Shown piece by piece: positions 47,066-57,371 of a stretch of DNA of 64,000 bases; the first letter of the stretch is position 1; each line of letters starts with the position of its first letter. The position numbers were made by a program, and so were the translations under genes. The stretch is taken from the NCBI RefSeq assembly GCF_010093535.1, contig NW_022985184.1, forward strand, positions 957,993-1,021,992, written 5' to 3'. The notes under the pieces are model-generated. The model did no database searches. It saw only the letters and a list, made by a program, of their open reading frames with translations, and was not told where the DNA came from. This DNA comes from Lindgomyces ingoldianus (Eukaryota; Ascomycota; Dothideomycetes; Pleosporales; Lindgomycetaceae).

Positions 47066-49828
47066 ATGCCGAACGGCACACATACCCCCCATTCCACGCC
47101 GCGTGTGAGGAACGGCGAGCCCCAGCCTGCTCCGCCCCCAACAATGGCCTCTGAGCCCGCGACCGCGAGGCGCGACCTCACGTCGTGGTGGAAGCAATTC
47201 AGCAAGCGAAGCAACCCAAAGAAGGACGAAGAAAAAGGTACAGCAATCTTAATTCGCATTAGTCTGCACCCTTCTCCTATCGGCCGCGATGATCCAGCGC
47301 CGTGTCGGATCTGACAAGGCCTAGCCTTGTGCCGCTCTTCAGCGTCCCCCGCTATCTTGCATTACATGCCGTTACTGACGCAACCTCCTTTCCTACAGAA
47401 GCTGAAGTCCGCGGCATATTTGGCGTGCCGCTCATTACTAGCATCCCCTATGCAAATGTTGCGATATCGCTATTCAACGAGACCGGAGAGAGCTACATAT
47501 ACGGCTACGTACCTATCGTAGTAGCCAAGTGCGGTGTCTTCCTCAAGGAGAAAGGTCAGACCCCCATGCATCCTGCGATTCAGCTCATGCTAACAGGTTC
47601 GTTCAGCCACTGATGTGGAAGGAATCTTCCGCCTCGCAGGCTCGGAGAAAAGGATAAAAGAACTCAAGATCGCCTTTGACACGCCCCCGAGATGGGGCAA
47701 AGGCCTCGATTGGACCGGTTACACTGTTCACGATGCTGCCAACATCCTCCGAAGGTATTTCAATCAGCTGCCAGAGCCAATAATACCTTTGCAGCACTAT
47801 GATTCATTCCGTCATCCTCTGCGCAATCACCAGGCCGAGGCGGTTGGCCCTCTGGAAGGCCAGGCGCCGTCGATTGGGGGATTCGACCCTGATGCCGCCG
47901 TACGAATATATCAGCATCTCATCAAGGAATTGCCTTCCCTTAATCGCCAGTTGCTCCTCTACATCTTGGATCTACTCGCAGTCTTCGCTGCGAAATCCGA
48001 CGTCAATAAGATGACCACATCTAATCTCGCTGCTATCTTTCAACCGGGCATCTTGTCGCATCCGCAGCACGACATGTCCCCTCAGGATTACCGTTTGAGT
48101 CAGGACGTGCTCATCTTCTTAATTGACAACCAGGATCATTTCTTGATCGGAATGGAGGGCACCGCTGTCGATGAGGGAACCGTCAAGCACGTTGAGAGTG
48201 GGCCTCCGACGCCACAGGCTCGGACTCCTACAACCCCTGGTCGAAACAAGTCTGGGCTTGGTCGATCTGCTTCAACATCATCCAGTGCTGGGGCCGAGAG
48301 CTTGCGCAAATTCGGGGGGATTAGACGCAACGTTTCCACCTCCTCGAGACACTCACGACATTCCGGAGCCCTTCCAAGCCCAGTTACTCCGTCTTTCGGT
48401 ACTCCGACCGGATCCGGAGTCCATCGAAGCAACACGGTTCCATCCAAAAACTCGCCAGCTCTTCCTGGTGCCCGGTTCTCGAGAGAGAAGCACTCTGACC
48501 CCCCAACTCCAGCTACGGAAGAGGCGAGGCCGCACGCGCCCACATCTGGCCTGCACAATGTTGCTGCACCCCAACAGCCACCTGAGCTGCCTGTCCCGCA
48601 ATCCATTCAAACTGAGAACGTCGATGCCCCCAAGCAAGTCGGAGAGAAGAGCACTGATGCGGTCAAGACAGCCACGGCTCAAGGTGTACACTCAGCCATC
48701 CAGCCACCAATTCCTGGAGTCCTTTCACCCACCTCTAGCTCAAATGCTACCCATGCTACTGATGCACCTAGTGGAAGCGTAGCACAAGTCCTAGGGCCCC
48801 CAGCACCGCAAAATCATGGAAAGCGTAGTCCTCACCTCACCCCAACGCGTGAGAAGTCCGAGTTCATCGAAGGGCCTCTGGATCCACCTGCCGCAATAGG
48901 TAGTGAGCCGACTCCAGCTGTCCGGACATTCACGCAGATTCTGTCGAAGGTATCACCATCAAGCGACGAAAGGAAGGACGGTAGAAAACCAAACAAGCTT
49001 CAGAAGAAGCAGCGGCTCCCGAGTAGCGCCAACCCCAGTGCTCACAGTTCAACGCACTCATTGACCGGATTCACTCCCGGGTTGGATTCTCCTCCATCTC
49101 CTTTACCCCCATCGGTCCCACAATATCACCCTAGCGGCTCAAAGGAGATGCTGCAATCGTACAACAGTGACACCGTTTCCTCGCGAAATTCTGGGGCTAC
49201 TTTGAAGCCGAGCATGTCTCCGTCGGCATCCTTCAGGTCACACTCAACCGCCACAGAATACTCGGAAGCGGAAGCGACAGATGAGCCACCCAAGGAGGAA
49301 AAGAAGAGCTTTTGGAAATCACATCGACGTGGTGAGAGTAAGGCAACACCAACAGCGAGTCAGACTGACCTTGGGTCGGTTCCCGGAGCTGAGAAGAGCA
49401 TGAGTTCTTTTGGGAGCAGTTCTGCGTGGGGAGGACGACGCAGCCTTCAATTTGACTCTCACCAAGGCTCGGAGACGTCTGTTCCGTACGGTGGAGAAAC
49501 TAAGGAGCATGAGAAGAAAGGCCCGCTCAATTGGTTTCGAGAGAAAAGACAGGAGCATAAAGAGCGTGAGGCCAAGAAGCAACTGGCCAAGAGCCCCCCT
49601 GGCAGTACCTCTGACCTACACGCCCCGCAACATCTCGGTAGGCCAAACGAGGGGTTAGCTGTTAGGGGGAAGTCGATGGATATCCCTCGGACGGCGGTAA
49701 GCGAGGGTTCAAAAGGGTCTTCAGATGTTACTCCCACTGCAACCAGCCCTAAGCCGCTTCCACAGACAGCAGAGGCCTCGAAAGACGCTGCGAAAGAAGC
49801 TTCGAAACCCAACCCTCCGCCTTCATAG
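47066..49828 (+). CDS. Rho GTPase-activating protein (Sac7/Bag7 type)
   Basis: Exons 47066-47237, 47399-47554 and 47607-49828 give 849 residues. The RhoGAP domain spans about residues 63-285. FGVPLITSIPYANVAIS opens it, GIFRLAGSEKRIKEL carries the catalytic arginine finger, and NILRRYFNQLPEPIIP and TTSNLAAIFQPGIL complete the core. Sac7-type GAPs switch off Rho1 and so tune wall integrity and actin. The C-terminal 560 residues are Ser/Thr/Pro-rich and likely disordered, with a late basic helical patch (WFREKRQEHKEREAKKQ). All splice sites have GT/AG ends. Confidence 0.94.
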
Positions 49829-51955
49829 CGTCAGATCATCCGACTCTTATCCATCGTGTAGTGTATATGATGGCATGAGTAGACGGGACTATATTCAGGC
49901 CGCGCCGCGTTGCGGGAGTTTGGTTTGGCTGGACATGTTGGTCGGAGGTCCTTCCGTATATCTGCCAAGGTGTCAGTTGGGCTACGATTTACCTTGGACA
50001 GTCCCCATACGTTGGTCATGGGACGGATTAGGATACTGGTATTTTCTCCTCTAATCTTGAGTCTTGACGGGCTTGACTAGTTGCGAAATTAGAAGTGATG
50101 TTGCATATAGCGAAGTTGAGATATCGCGAGAGGTGCCGTACAGTGGCGAAGTAGATAGTAATGTAATTTCATCAATTCTTCGGTTAACGTTTTGAACTTT
50201 AAGAAGTGACATGGCCAAAAAAAAGTTGTTATTCAAATGCAGAAGGTGCTGCGGACGAGAGAAGAGTTCTACTAGTTCCGAGTATTGCATGCATTGCTAT
50301 CCCGACATCCGGAGACTCGGAGAACACGTTGGCAGCTCAGAGCTGGGAGGGAGTTGAGCGCTGGGAGCTGAAATAGCGCGGATGGGCCCACTTCTCGCTC
50401 TGTCCGGGATGGAGGATGGCTTTTCGTGATCAAAAAGCTCTCGTGATGCCGGACGTAAGCAATTCTGCAGGTGGCTCTAGGCTCGTGAGGGGACTGCAGA
50501 CAGCATCTCGTTCCATGACAGACTAATAGAAGAAAGCTTCAAACCCCAGACACGGAGTGATGCATCCTTAAACTTTCCGTTACTCTGATCTCTCCAAAAG
50601 GAGATGCCTAGAGCAAGCTTGGAGCAAGTGCGGAGAGAAAATGGACGACCACTGACCACGCTTGGGCCTTTGCCCTCATTCTTGTTCCGTCAGTAGTTTT
50701 CTCCCTCTGAGTGGAGCAAGCAAGACCAGAGCCGCTCGCAGTGTTGTCACTCCTGCTGCTCTGACTGACTGCCATGTGGCGATGGCTGTCTTGGCGTTAT
50801 GCGGCTGGATGAGGGGTTATACCTAGCGATGTGCGGATTTGCGGATTCTGGAGCACGCCCATTTGTCGTTGGCGGGCGGCGACTCTCTGCTGACTTAGTG
50901 GCGCGATGCAGGGTTTGCTATGAATAGAGCCTGCATGCGGGGACTCGCATTGGAGGGCATTGGAGGGAATTTTGGCGTGTGGCGCCGTGACTTCGAGACA
51001 GAAGGGAGGCTGGTAAAGGCTGTTGATGGGTTTCGCATATTGTTTGGGAGTGAAAAGGGATATGAGTTTCATCCGCGATTCTGATCGTCTTGCATATTCT
51101 TGCTTGTTGGGCACTCGCTACACATAATGATAGAAACTGGGAATCAGTCTAGTGGTCCTGATGATGCTGGAGTCGGACCCAGGCCGTCATCGCTCGACAT
51201 GACGTTCACAGCAGGGGTCAATCTGGCGCGCTCGCTTGAAGCATGGCTGCAGCAACTTGTAACAGGGATGTCGCATTGCCCAAGACGAAAAACAACAGCC
51301 TTCAAGGTTTCAGACAGGAAAGGGCTCTGGGACGGACACGGTTGGGCCTGTGGACCAACCGCAGGCAGGCGTTTCTAGGCAGAACGAGAGCAGCTTGAGG
51401 GAGCAAATGGCTTGATCGGATATCGGAAGCGTGAATGTTGCTGGATGCCTGCTTGGGACTGGCCTGGCTGCGAGTCTGCGACTAGCCGAGTGCTCGCTCG
51501 TGTTCTGAGGATCCCTCACTAGGTGTAAGCTTGGTCTGATGCTGGTGCCCTCCTCCTCCGCCCTTCTTCAGTCCTGCCTTGGCCGCTACCTTCGTTGAAT
51601 TCGTACAGCTCTCTTTTGTCCCATCTTCTTCACTCGTTTTCCCTGTTGAGCAGGAAAGGCAGACTGCCGTATCGATAACCGCGTAATCGTCTCGACATTT
51701 CTTGTGGCGCTCGCGATACCAGCCACCCGCATCTTGAGTCGTGAACTTTCTGCGTAAGCGGCCCTCCCCATTCACCTTCGCTCGTGTCGCCTTAAAGCTC
51801 AGCTGTGCCCAAATTCCATTTGTATTGGCAAAAATTATGGTGTCATACTAACGACTTGACGGCCTTGCTACAGCTTCCCTCCCCAGGACACCGGACATCT
51901 TTCGACCCTCAGAACACCGCCACCTACACTCATCTACCCTGTCTCCAATATCGCA
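49829..51955. other. 2.1-kb gene-poor region and GPI-protein promoter
   Basis: No supportable gene. The first 450 bases are the probable 3' end of the RhoGAP transcript. The last 150 bases, C/T-rich, are the leader of the GPI-anchored protein. ORFs in between are short and feature-poor. Confidence 0.5.
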
Positions 51956-52903
51956 ATGTACTCTTTCTTCCGCCTTGTCCTTCTAGGGCTTCCGCTGGTC
52001 GGCAGTGTCGTCTCTGAACCAGCTGCCTCGCCGACAAAGGAAACGCACCCCATCTACGCCAATGCCGAGCAAGCTTTCCAAGACCTGCTCAACGCTCTGC
52101 CTGAAGAGTCTCTCCACGTAGCCTTGAACGGACTCACTCGATTCAAGGATGGAATCTTCGAATCTGGTCGCCATGGCGTGGAACGTGTGCACAACGAGAA
52201 TCCACCGCTTGCCACGAGGCTCATAGTAGCTGCAGTCCAGGACCTGAAGAAGCGGCAGACCCCGCCGACGAATGGCACCTCCACCCAGCCCGCTTCCTCG
52301 CAGGCCCCAAGTTCGCAGGCCCCGTCGTCAAACCCATCTCCTGCAAGCTCCCGGGAATCCGCCGTCATCGTCCCTGTTCCCATCACAACGACCAACTCGG
52401 CTGGGGAGGCTACAGTAGTTTCCAGCGGAATCTTGAGTCAGCCAACTGCATCCGTCGCAGTTCCGGTTACTCGTACTAACGATCAGGGTTCTACTATTGT
52501 GGCCACCGAGACCAAACCCGCTGTGATCTTCACGGCGACAGATTCAGCAGGCTCAGCCTTCGTGACCACGTCTGCTGTTGACTTCGCACCAACGCAGGGA
52601 CAAGTCCTGACAACCACCAATGCTGAGGGAAGCACCTTCTTGACGACCTATACGCCCGGTGGCGGAAAGGTGTCCTCAATTGTACTGATCACCACAACGG
52701 GTTCTGATGGCCGACCAAGCGTCATCACCAGCTACACATTCGTTGGGCCAGCGCAGGCTACCGGGACAGATGGCAAGCCGCTTCCCTCAGGAGCCACAAG
52801 CGTGAAGCCGGGGCTGCAGTCGGGTGCCGCAGACAGAAATCGGGCGATGGAGGCCGCTATGGTGGGAGGTGCTGTTGGCGGAGCATTTGCGCTGTGGATA
52901 TAA
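51956..52903 (+). CDS. Secreted Ser/Thr-rich wall protein, probable GPI anchor
   Basis: A single exon of 315 residues. A signal peptide occupies about residues 1-20 (LVLLGLPLVGSVVSE). A short helical domain follows, to a dibasic LKKRQ site that Kex2 could cut. Next is a Ser/Pro/Gln stalk with QAPSS repeats, then several degenerate repeats of TTTNSAGEAT / TRTNDQGSTIV / TATDSAGSAFV / TTTNAEGSTFL type, likely O-glycosylated. The chain ends in a small-residue hydrophobic stretch (AAMVGGAVGGAFALWI), consistent with a GPI signal. It is a typical ascomycete cell-wall protein whose specific role is unknown. Confidence 0.8.
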   Translation: MYSFFRLVLLGLPLVGSVVSEPAASPTKETHPIYANAEQAFQDLLNALPEESLHVALNGLTRFKDGIFESGRHGVERVHNENPPLATRLIVAAVQDLKKRQTPPTNGTSTQPASSQAPSSQAPSSNPSPASSRESAVIVPVPITTTNSAGEATVVSSGILSQPTASVAVPVTRTNDQGSTIVATETKPAVIFTATDSAGSAFVTTSAVDFAPTQGQVLTTTNAEGSTFLTTYTPGGGKVSSIVLITTTGSDGRPSVITSYTFVGPAQATGTDGKPLPSGATSVKPGLQSGAADRNRAMEAAMVGGAVGGAFALWI

Positions 52904-54252
52904 TACCCAACCATGGAACTCTGCTCTTCCGATGGACGAGATCACAAATTGCGAAAGAATGCGTAATAAAAAAAAAAGCGGGCGTAATGACTCACGATTC
53001 TCCTACTCTACGTTGTTATCCAACACACTACACACTCTATGGATGGACGGCCACTCCTTTATTAGACCCCGACTCCCCACCTACCGCGTCCTGGTGGACA
53101 GTTACCTCGTCAGAACTGTCCTGTCCACGTGCTCTGATTGACTCATTATTACATTCTTTGTACTGTACATCACTTTGATCTTTGATATTCTACTGTCCTT
53201 ATTGTGCTCAGCGAGCATTTGGGGTTTTGTTTTCCTATTCCTTTTCCGCATTTGGCGTGAAAGTATGCATGTGTGTATATAGAGCCATTGGCTTGGACCT
53301 ATCCTTATGGGAAACAATATGATTTAGCTTGGCATTCGGGACGGGATGGGACGGTCATTTGATATTCATGGAGGAAGGAAATGGAAGATATGATATAGCA
53401 TGGCATGGGACTTGTGAATGGTATTAGAATAAGGGAAGGCAGCTAGCACAGCAGCAGTCCTGTATGATTTGATCGATTGAAACCACTTGAATCGTGTAAT
53501 ACCAAAGCTATATGCTTGCAGCCATCTTGCTTTGTTTTTTTATGTTCGAAAGCGGCACCACACTCATCATATTTGACTCTTTCCTCATGCCTTCAATGCC
53601 TTGAATCTCGAATTTCAAGAATGTGAAGGCTGCTGTCTCGCCCCGTCACTAACCCTCCTAGACAGGTAAGATAGGAGGATAAAACAGAGTTACTTTTTAA
53701 GCAAAGGTGTCTCGAAAATGGTGGCGGACACCCCATGGCATGACACAACACGAAGCCAGCACACCATGTCCAGGCAGGCGTCTTATCGACGGACCTCTAT
53801 GACGCAATCCCACTTCACTTTACCTAAGTAAGCGTCTTTGGGCTCTCCTTGGTCGAACAGCCGTTTCTGTATTCGGACAGTGCCGAATGTGTTTTGATGA
53901 GGTATTGGTCTACAAGGTGTAAAACGCTTCTAAGATTACCTGAGATCCTTCTTTCCTCAATGGGTATCTAGCTGGTGCTCGAAACCTAACTCGATAAACA
54001 TACATCTACGCTTACACTCTGAAGCTGTGTCTCCGTTCTCTACAGTCACCGCTGCAACGACTGACTCTACTGAGGTCATCCGTCGACCTAAAGGCTCACA
54101 CACATGCCGTCCACCAAATGGGAATGCTCTAAAAGTCCAAACCCAATCCGGCGCCACCCCCCCCCAAAAAAAAAGACTGGCTGGATCTCACCCTTCCTGA
54201 GGTCAAGTCCGAAAACACTCATCATGCGTAATCAAGATCAACAGACCCAGTT
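52904..54252. other. Convergent spacer between GPI protein and DOT1
   Basis: 1.35 kb between two stop codons. It has a short A run after 52967 and a C9/A9 junction at about 54157-54174, both sites of likely length variation. No gene is seen. Confidence 0.5.
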
Positions 54253-55830
54253 TCATCGCGCTTTCGTAGCAATAAAGTATTCAACACTCTCGCCCGCCCA
54301 ACTGACACTATTCGTTCCAGAATCGAACTTCTCTTCATCAAACAAATTCGCAATGCTCTGCTCGTTCCGAAGGCCTTGTTTCCCACCTCCGCCAAAGCTC
54401 GCCAAACTCACGACCTTGCACCCCATCTTCAGATCCAAGAACTTGTCCAGCAACACACCGTTCAGTTGCTGCGGGAAGACTTTGTTGTTCACCAGGACGA
54501 CGTCGGCGCGTCCTAGGATGGCATCAATATCGGAGGGCTTGCGGAAATCGCCTTGCAGGAGGTGGATCGAACCAAGAGAGATGTTCCATAGCTTGGCGCG
54601 GGCGCGCAGTTCGTCGGCTTGCTCGTTGGCGAATGAGGCGGGCGTGGGCAAGACCTCGATGCCCCAACTCTCAGCGCCGGTTTGAAGGGCGGATTGGAGG
54701 ACTACGTTGCCGACGCCTGAGCCGAGGTCGACGAACACGGAAGACGAGTTGAGTCGGGTTTGGTGGAAGATGGTGTGGACGAAGGGCGGGAGCAGTTCGC
54801 CGTATGTGGTTTCTTTGCCTTTGACCTTGCGCAGGAGGTGCGCTTGAGGCGAGACGGTGCGTTGGTAGACCTGTGCGAGAATGCGCTTGGTCAGACTAAG
54901 AGGGATAGAATGTAGGGCGTCGAGGACCCTGGGTATGGTGCCGTCTTCGAGTTTGGCTTTGATCAGCGCGTTGAAGTCGTTGAGAGCGGATTGAAAGTCC
55001 TCGGGTGAGCCCTTGGTGACGGCGCGCTTGAGCAGCCGGACGGGGCCAGTGATGTCAGACGAGAGTTCGGCGGAGAGGTCGGATGGGAGATAGTGTTGGA
55101 TAATTTCTTCTATGTTGAAGTAGATATCGTCGATGGGATTAAAGTTGGAGTTGTCATGCGGAATGGCCGTTGCAAACTTCTCTGGCGGTGAAGGACTTGG
55201 ATACTGCAGCCTGACGACTAGATTGTGTTCACTGCCGGGAAATGCAGGCCTGAAGTCCTTGTTCCACGCACCCGTCGACATCTGCAGCCCATGTATCAGC
55301 TTGGCCTCCTTGCCAGGCTTCTTTTTCGCGGGCTCTCCGTTTAGTCCTGGGTCCTGGATGCGTATGCGCCGGTTGAGATCCGGCTCGAGGCTGCGGTTCA
55401 CGCCCATGGGCTCCATGCTGCTGCTCGTCTTCTGCCGCTTCCGTACGCCCAGCCGATCCTCATCCTCGTCGTTGCTGCTCTCCGAGTCGCTGCTCGCCCA
55501 CTGTGGAGTGCTAGGCGTGACCTTGCGCTTGCGCTGCTGGACATGCGACACGGATAGCGACTTGCGGTCGGGTCGCGACTGTGCGGACACGCTCTGGGCC
55601 CTCCCCGAGGGTGTCAGGCTGTACCGGCTTGTTGGCGCCGCTGCCACCGAGGCCTTCCCTAAACTCCCATTTGTACCGTCTGCGATGCTGTTTGCGATGC
55701 TGTTTGCCTGGGTTTGTGAGGGCTTGCGCGGTGCGTCTGACGTTGAGAAAGGCTTGTCGGCGCCGGCGGGGGGCTTCTTGACAGGCACGGTGACGGTGCG
55801 GGTCCGGATTTTGGGCTTGGTGTTAAACAT
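54253..55830 (-). CDS. DOT1: Histone H3K79 methyltransferase Dot1
   Basis: A single exon of 525 residues. Dot1 methylates Lys79 of histone H3 and acts in silencing and DNA-damage checkpoint control. The N-terminal 200 residues are basic, Ser/Pro-rich and likely disordered. The catalytic part begins with the helices around IIQHYLPSDLSAELSSDI. It has the SAM-binding VFVDLGSGVGNVVLQ (about residues 365-379), GIEVLPTPASFANEQADEL and VLVNNKVFPQQLN, and ends with NSVSWAGESVEYFIATK. Order and spacing are those of fungal Dot1. The ATG at 55830 begins MFNTKPKIRTRTVTVPVKK. Confidence 0.96.
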   Translation of the reverse strand: MFNTKPKIRTRTVTVPVKKPPAGADKPFSTSDAPRKPSQTQANSIANSIADGTNGSLGKASVAAAPTSRYSLTPSGRAQSVSAQSRPDRKSLSVSHVQQRKRKVTPSTPQWASSDSESSNDEDEDRLGVRKRQKTSSSMEPMGVNRSLEPDLNRRIRIQDPGLNGEPAKKKPGKEAKLIHGLQMSTGAWNKDFRPAFPGSEHNLVVRLQYPSPSPPEKFATAIPHDNSNFNPIDDIYFNIEEIIQHYLPSDLSAELSSDITGPVRLLKRAVTKGSPEDFQSALNDFNALIKAKLEDGTIPRVLDALHSIPLSLTKRILAQVYQRTVSPQAHLLRKVKGKETTYGELLPPFVHTIFHQTRLNSSSVFVDLGSGVGNVVLQSALQTGAESWGIEVLPTPASFANEQADELRARAKLWNISLGSIHLLQGDFRKPSDIDAILGRADVVLVNNKVFPQQLNGVLLDKFLDLKMGCKVVSLASFGGGGKQGLRNEQSIANLFDEEKFDSGTNSVSWAGESVEYFIATKAR

Positions 55831-56301
55831 GGTTAATAATGGATTAGATAGTCAACTGCAGGTAGCGATGTCCGAATGAATGTGAGGTGGTGGAGTGAAG
55901 CTTCGAGGCAACCTGCGGTGGCCCTGACTACACGCGTGCCCTGTTCTGTCGTGTCTGACCGACTTGCAGAGGGCGAAGACCTGCAAGGCTGCACTCCCAG
56001 TTACGAGACGCCACTGCAGGGATCAGCGTCCAGGGTCTGTCGCTTGGCACATCCCACCTTGGAGCGGACTGGGGTTGAGTGGACTGGGTTGAGCGGACTG
56101 GGTTGAGCAGACTGGGTTGACTAAGAGCGAGGTGCAGTATCAAAGTGAATGTAGCATATAACGTGGAGCAGGATGATAGTAAAGTCTATCTGTTGGGCGT
56201 CTTGCTGAAAGTAGGTAGCATACAGTAATGTGCTTGACCACTGGTATCTATCGGTAGATTCAGGCTCAGAATATTCTCCGGGCATCGTCCCCGTCTTCTC
56301 T
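55831..56301. promoter_or_regulatory. DOT1 promoter region and UPRT 3' end
   Basis: 471 bases between the DOT1 start and the UPRT stop, both on the minus strand. It carries the tandem repeat at 56061-56121. No other feature is seen. Confidence 0.5.
56061..56121. repeat. Tandem repeat of about 15 bp upstream of DOT1
   Basis: Four near-identical units of the type ggactgggttgagc follow one another, about 230 bases upstream of the DOT1 start codon. Their position suggests promoter or leader DNA; no binding factor is claimed. Confidence 0.85.
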
Positions 56302-57055
56302 TCATTTCCCTAGAGTCAAGAACAGCCTATCTCCAACATCTCCGAGACCAGGCCTGATCATTCCCTTCTCATCCACCTCCTTGTCACACCCGCCAACCCA
56401 GACTTGCACCCCTTCCGGCCACTCACCACACGCCCTCTCGAGGCCTCCTTCGGCCGCAAGCACGGCACACACGATTATCTTCTTGACGCCCCAGTCTTTG
56501 AGTGTGTCGATAGCGGCACATGCGGTAGCGCCCGTCGCAATGATGGGGTCCACGATGATGGCTAGCTCCGCGGGGCCTCCAGCATGGGGATTTGTAGCCG
56601 TGGGGCCGTGGTACGGCAGGTTGTTGTAGTACTCGACGGGCTGGAGCGTCGCCTTCTCGCGATACAAGCCGAGGTGATGGACCGGGACCGGAGCAGGAAG
56701 CAGCGACAAAAGCGCGGGCACCATGCTGAGGCCGGAGCGCAGGATGGGGACGAGCGAGATGCTGGACGAGGATGGCGAGACGGTGGTCTTGGTGTATGTG
56801 TAGCCGAGCGGTGATTTGTCCTATTCCCCGTTATGTTAGCATGAATTGTATGGCGTGCGGGAGATGCAAACCTACTGTTCCGTCGTCGATGCTCGCGAGG
56901 CCCGAGGCGAGTGCCTCGTAGCCAACCATCAGGGCGATTTCATGCACCAGCGTCTGGACATCTTTGGAGCTTGTCGAGGCAGAGCGCAGCTGGGAGAGCT
57001 TGGCCTGCAGGCACGGGTGTGTCGAGACATGTGCATTGGGGGGCAGAGTCGCCAT
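56302..57055 (-). CDS. Uracil phosphoribosyltransferase
   Basis: Exons 57055-56876 and 56820-56302 give 232 residues. The enzyme makes UMP from uracil and PRPP in pyrimidine salvage and confers 5-fluorouracil sensitivity. The N terminus STHPCLQAKLSQLRS matches the Upp-type opening. Later come the SLVPILRSGLSMVPALL loop, REKATLQPVEYYNNLP, the PRPP-binding IIVDPIIATGATACAAI, and the C-terminal RPGLGDVGDRLF uracil-binding segment. The intron joins DDGT to DKSPLG in phase. It resembles the bacterial Upp type more than yeast Fur1. It is divergent with the fluoride exporter. Confidence 0.93.
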
Positions 57056-57371
57056 AGCCGCACGGTTCACACTCGACTATCACGCCGTGGATGCGTGAAT
57101 GCGTGAGAGCGTCGGAGATTTATTGAGGGAGACTGGATTCAATGCAGGGCGACGTCTGGCGGGAGCGGCGGGGGATATGCAGCCTCTAGGTGTAGCGCAT
57201 GATGCTGCAAGCTTGTCCCTGGAGGCGATCCTGACCAAGACGGCAGGGCGTTATTCGGTGTTTTTGGCCAGCATCCTGGGCTTCCACCATGCCGGACTGG
57301 CGCCTCATGCCGTGCTCGATATCGCTATATATGCCGTGTCTGCCCCCAGGCCAGCGCGAGGGCAGCCGGCT
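57056..57371. promoter_or_regulatory. Bidirectional promoter of UPRT and fluoride exporter
   Basis: 316 bases separate the two start codons. The plus-strand frame of the exporter is open upstream of its chosen ATG (including an in-frame ATG at 57177), so part could be coding if a longer N terminus is used. Confidence 0.5.

Noticed and set aside
55133..55879. 248-residue plus-strand ORF opposite DOT1
   Set aside because: Antisense to the basic N terminus of DOT1, Leu/Cys/Arg-rich, no motif.
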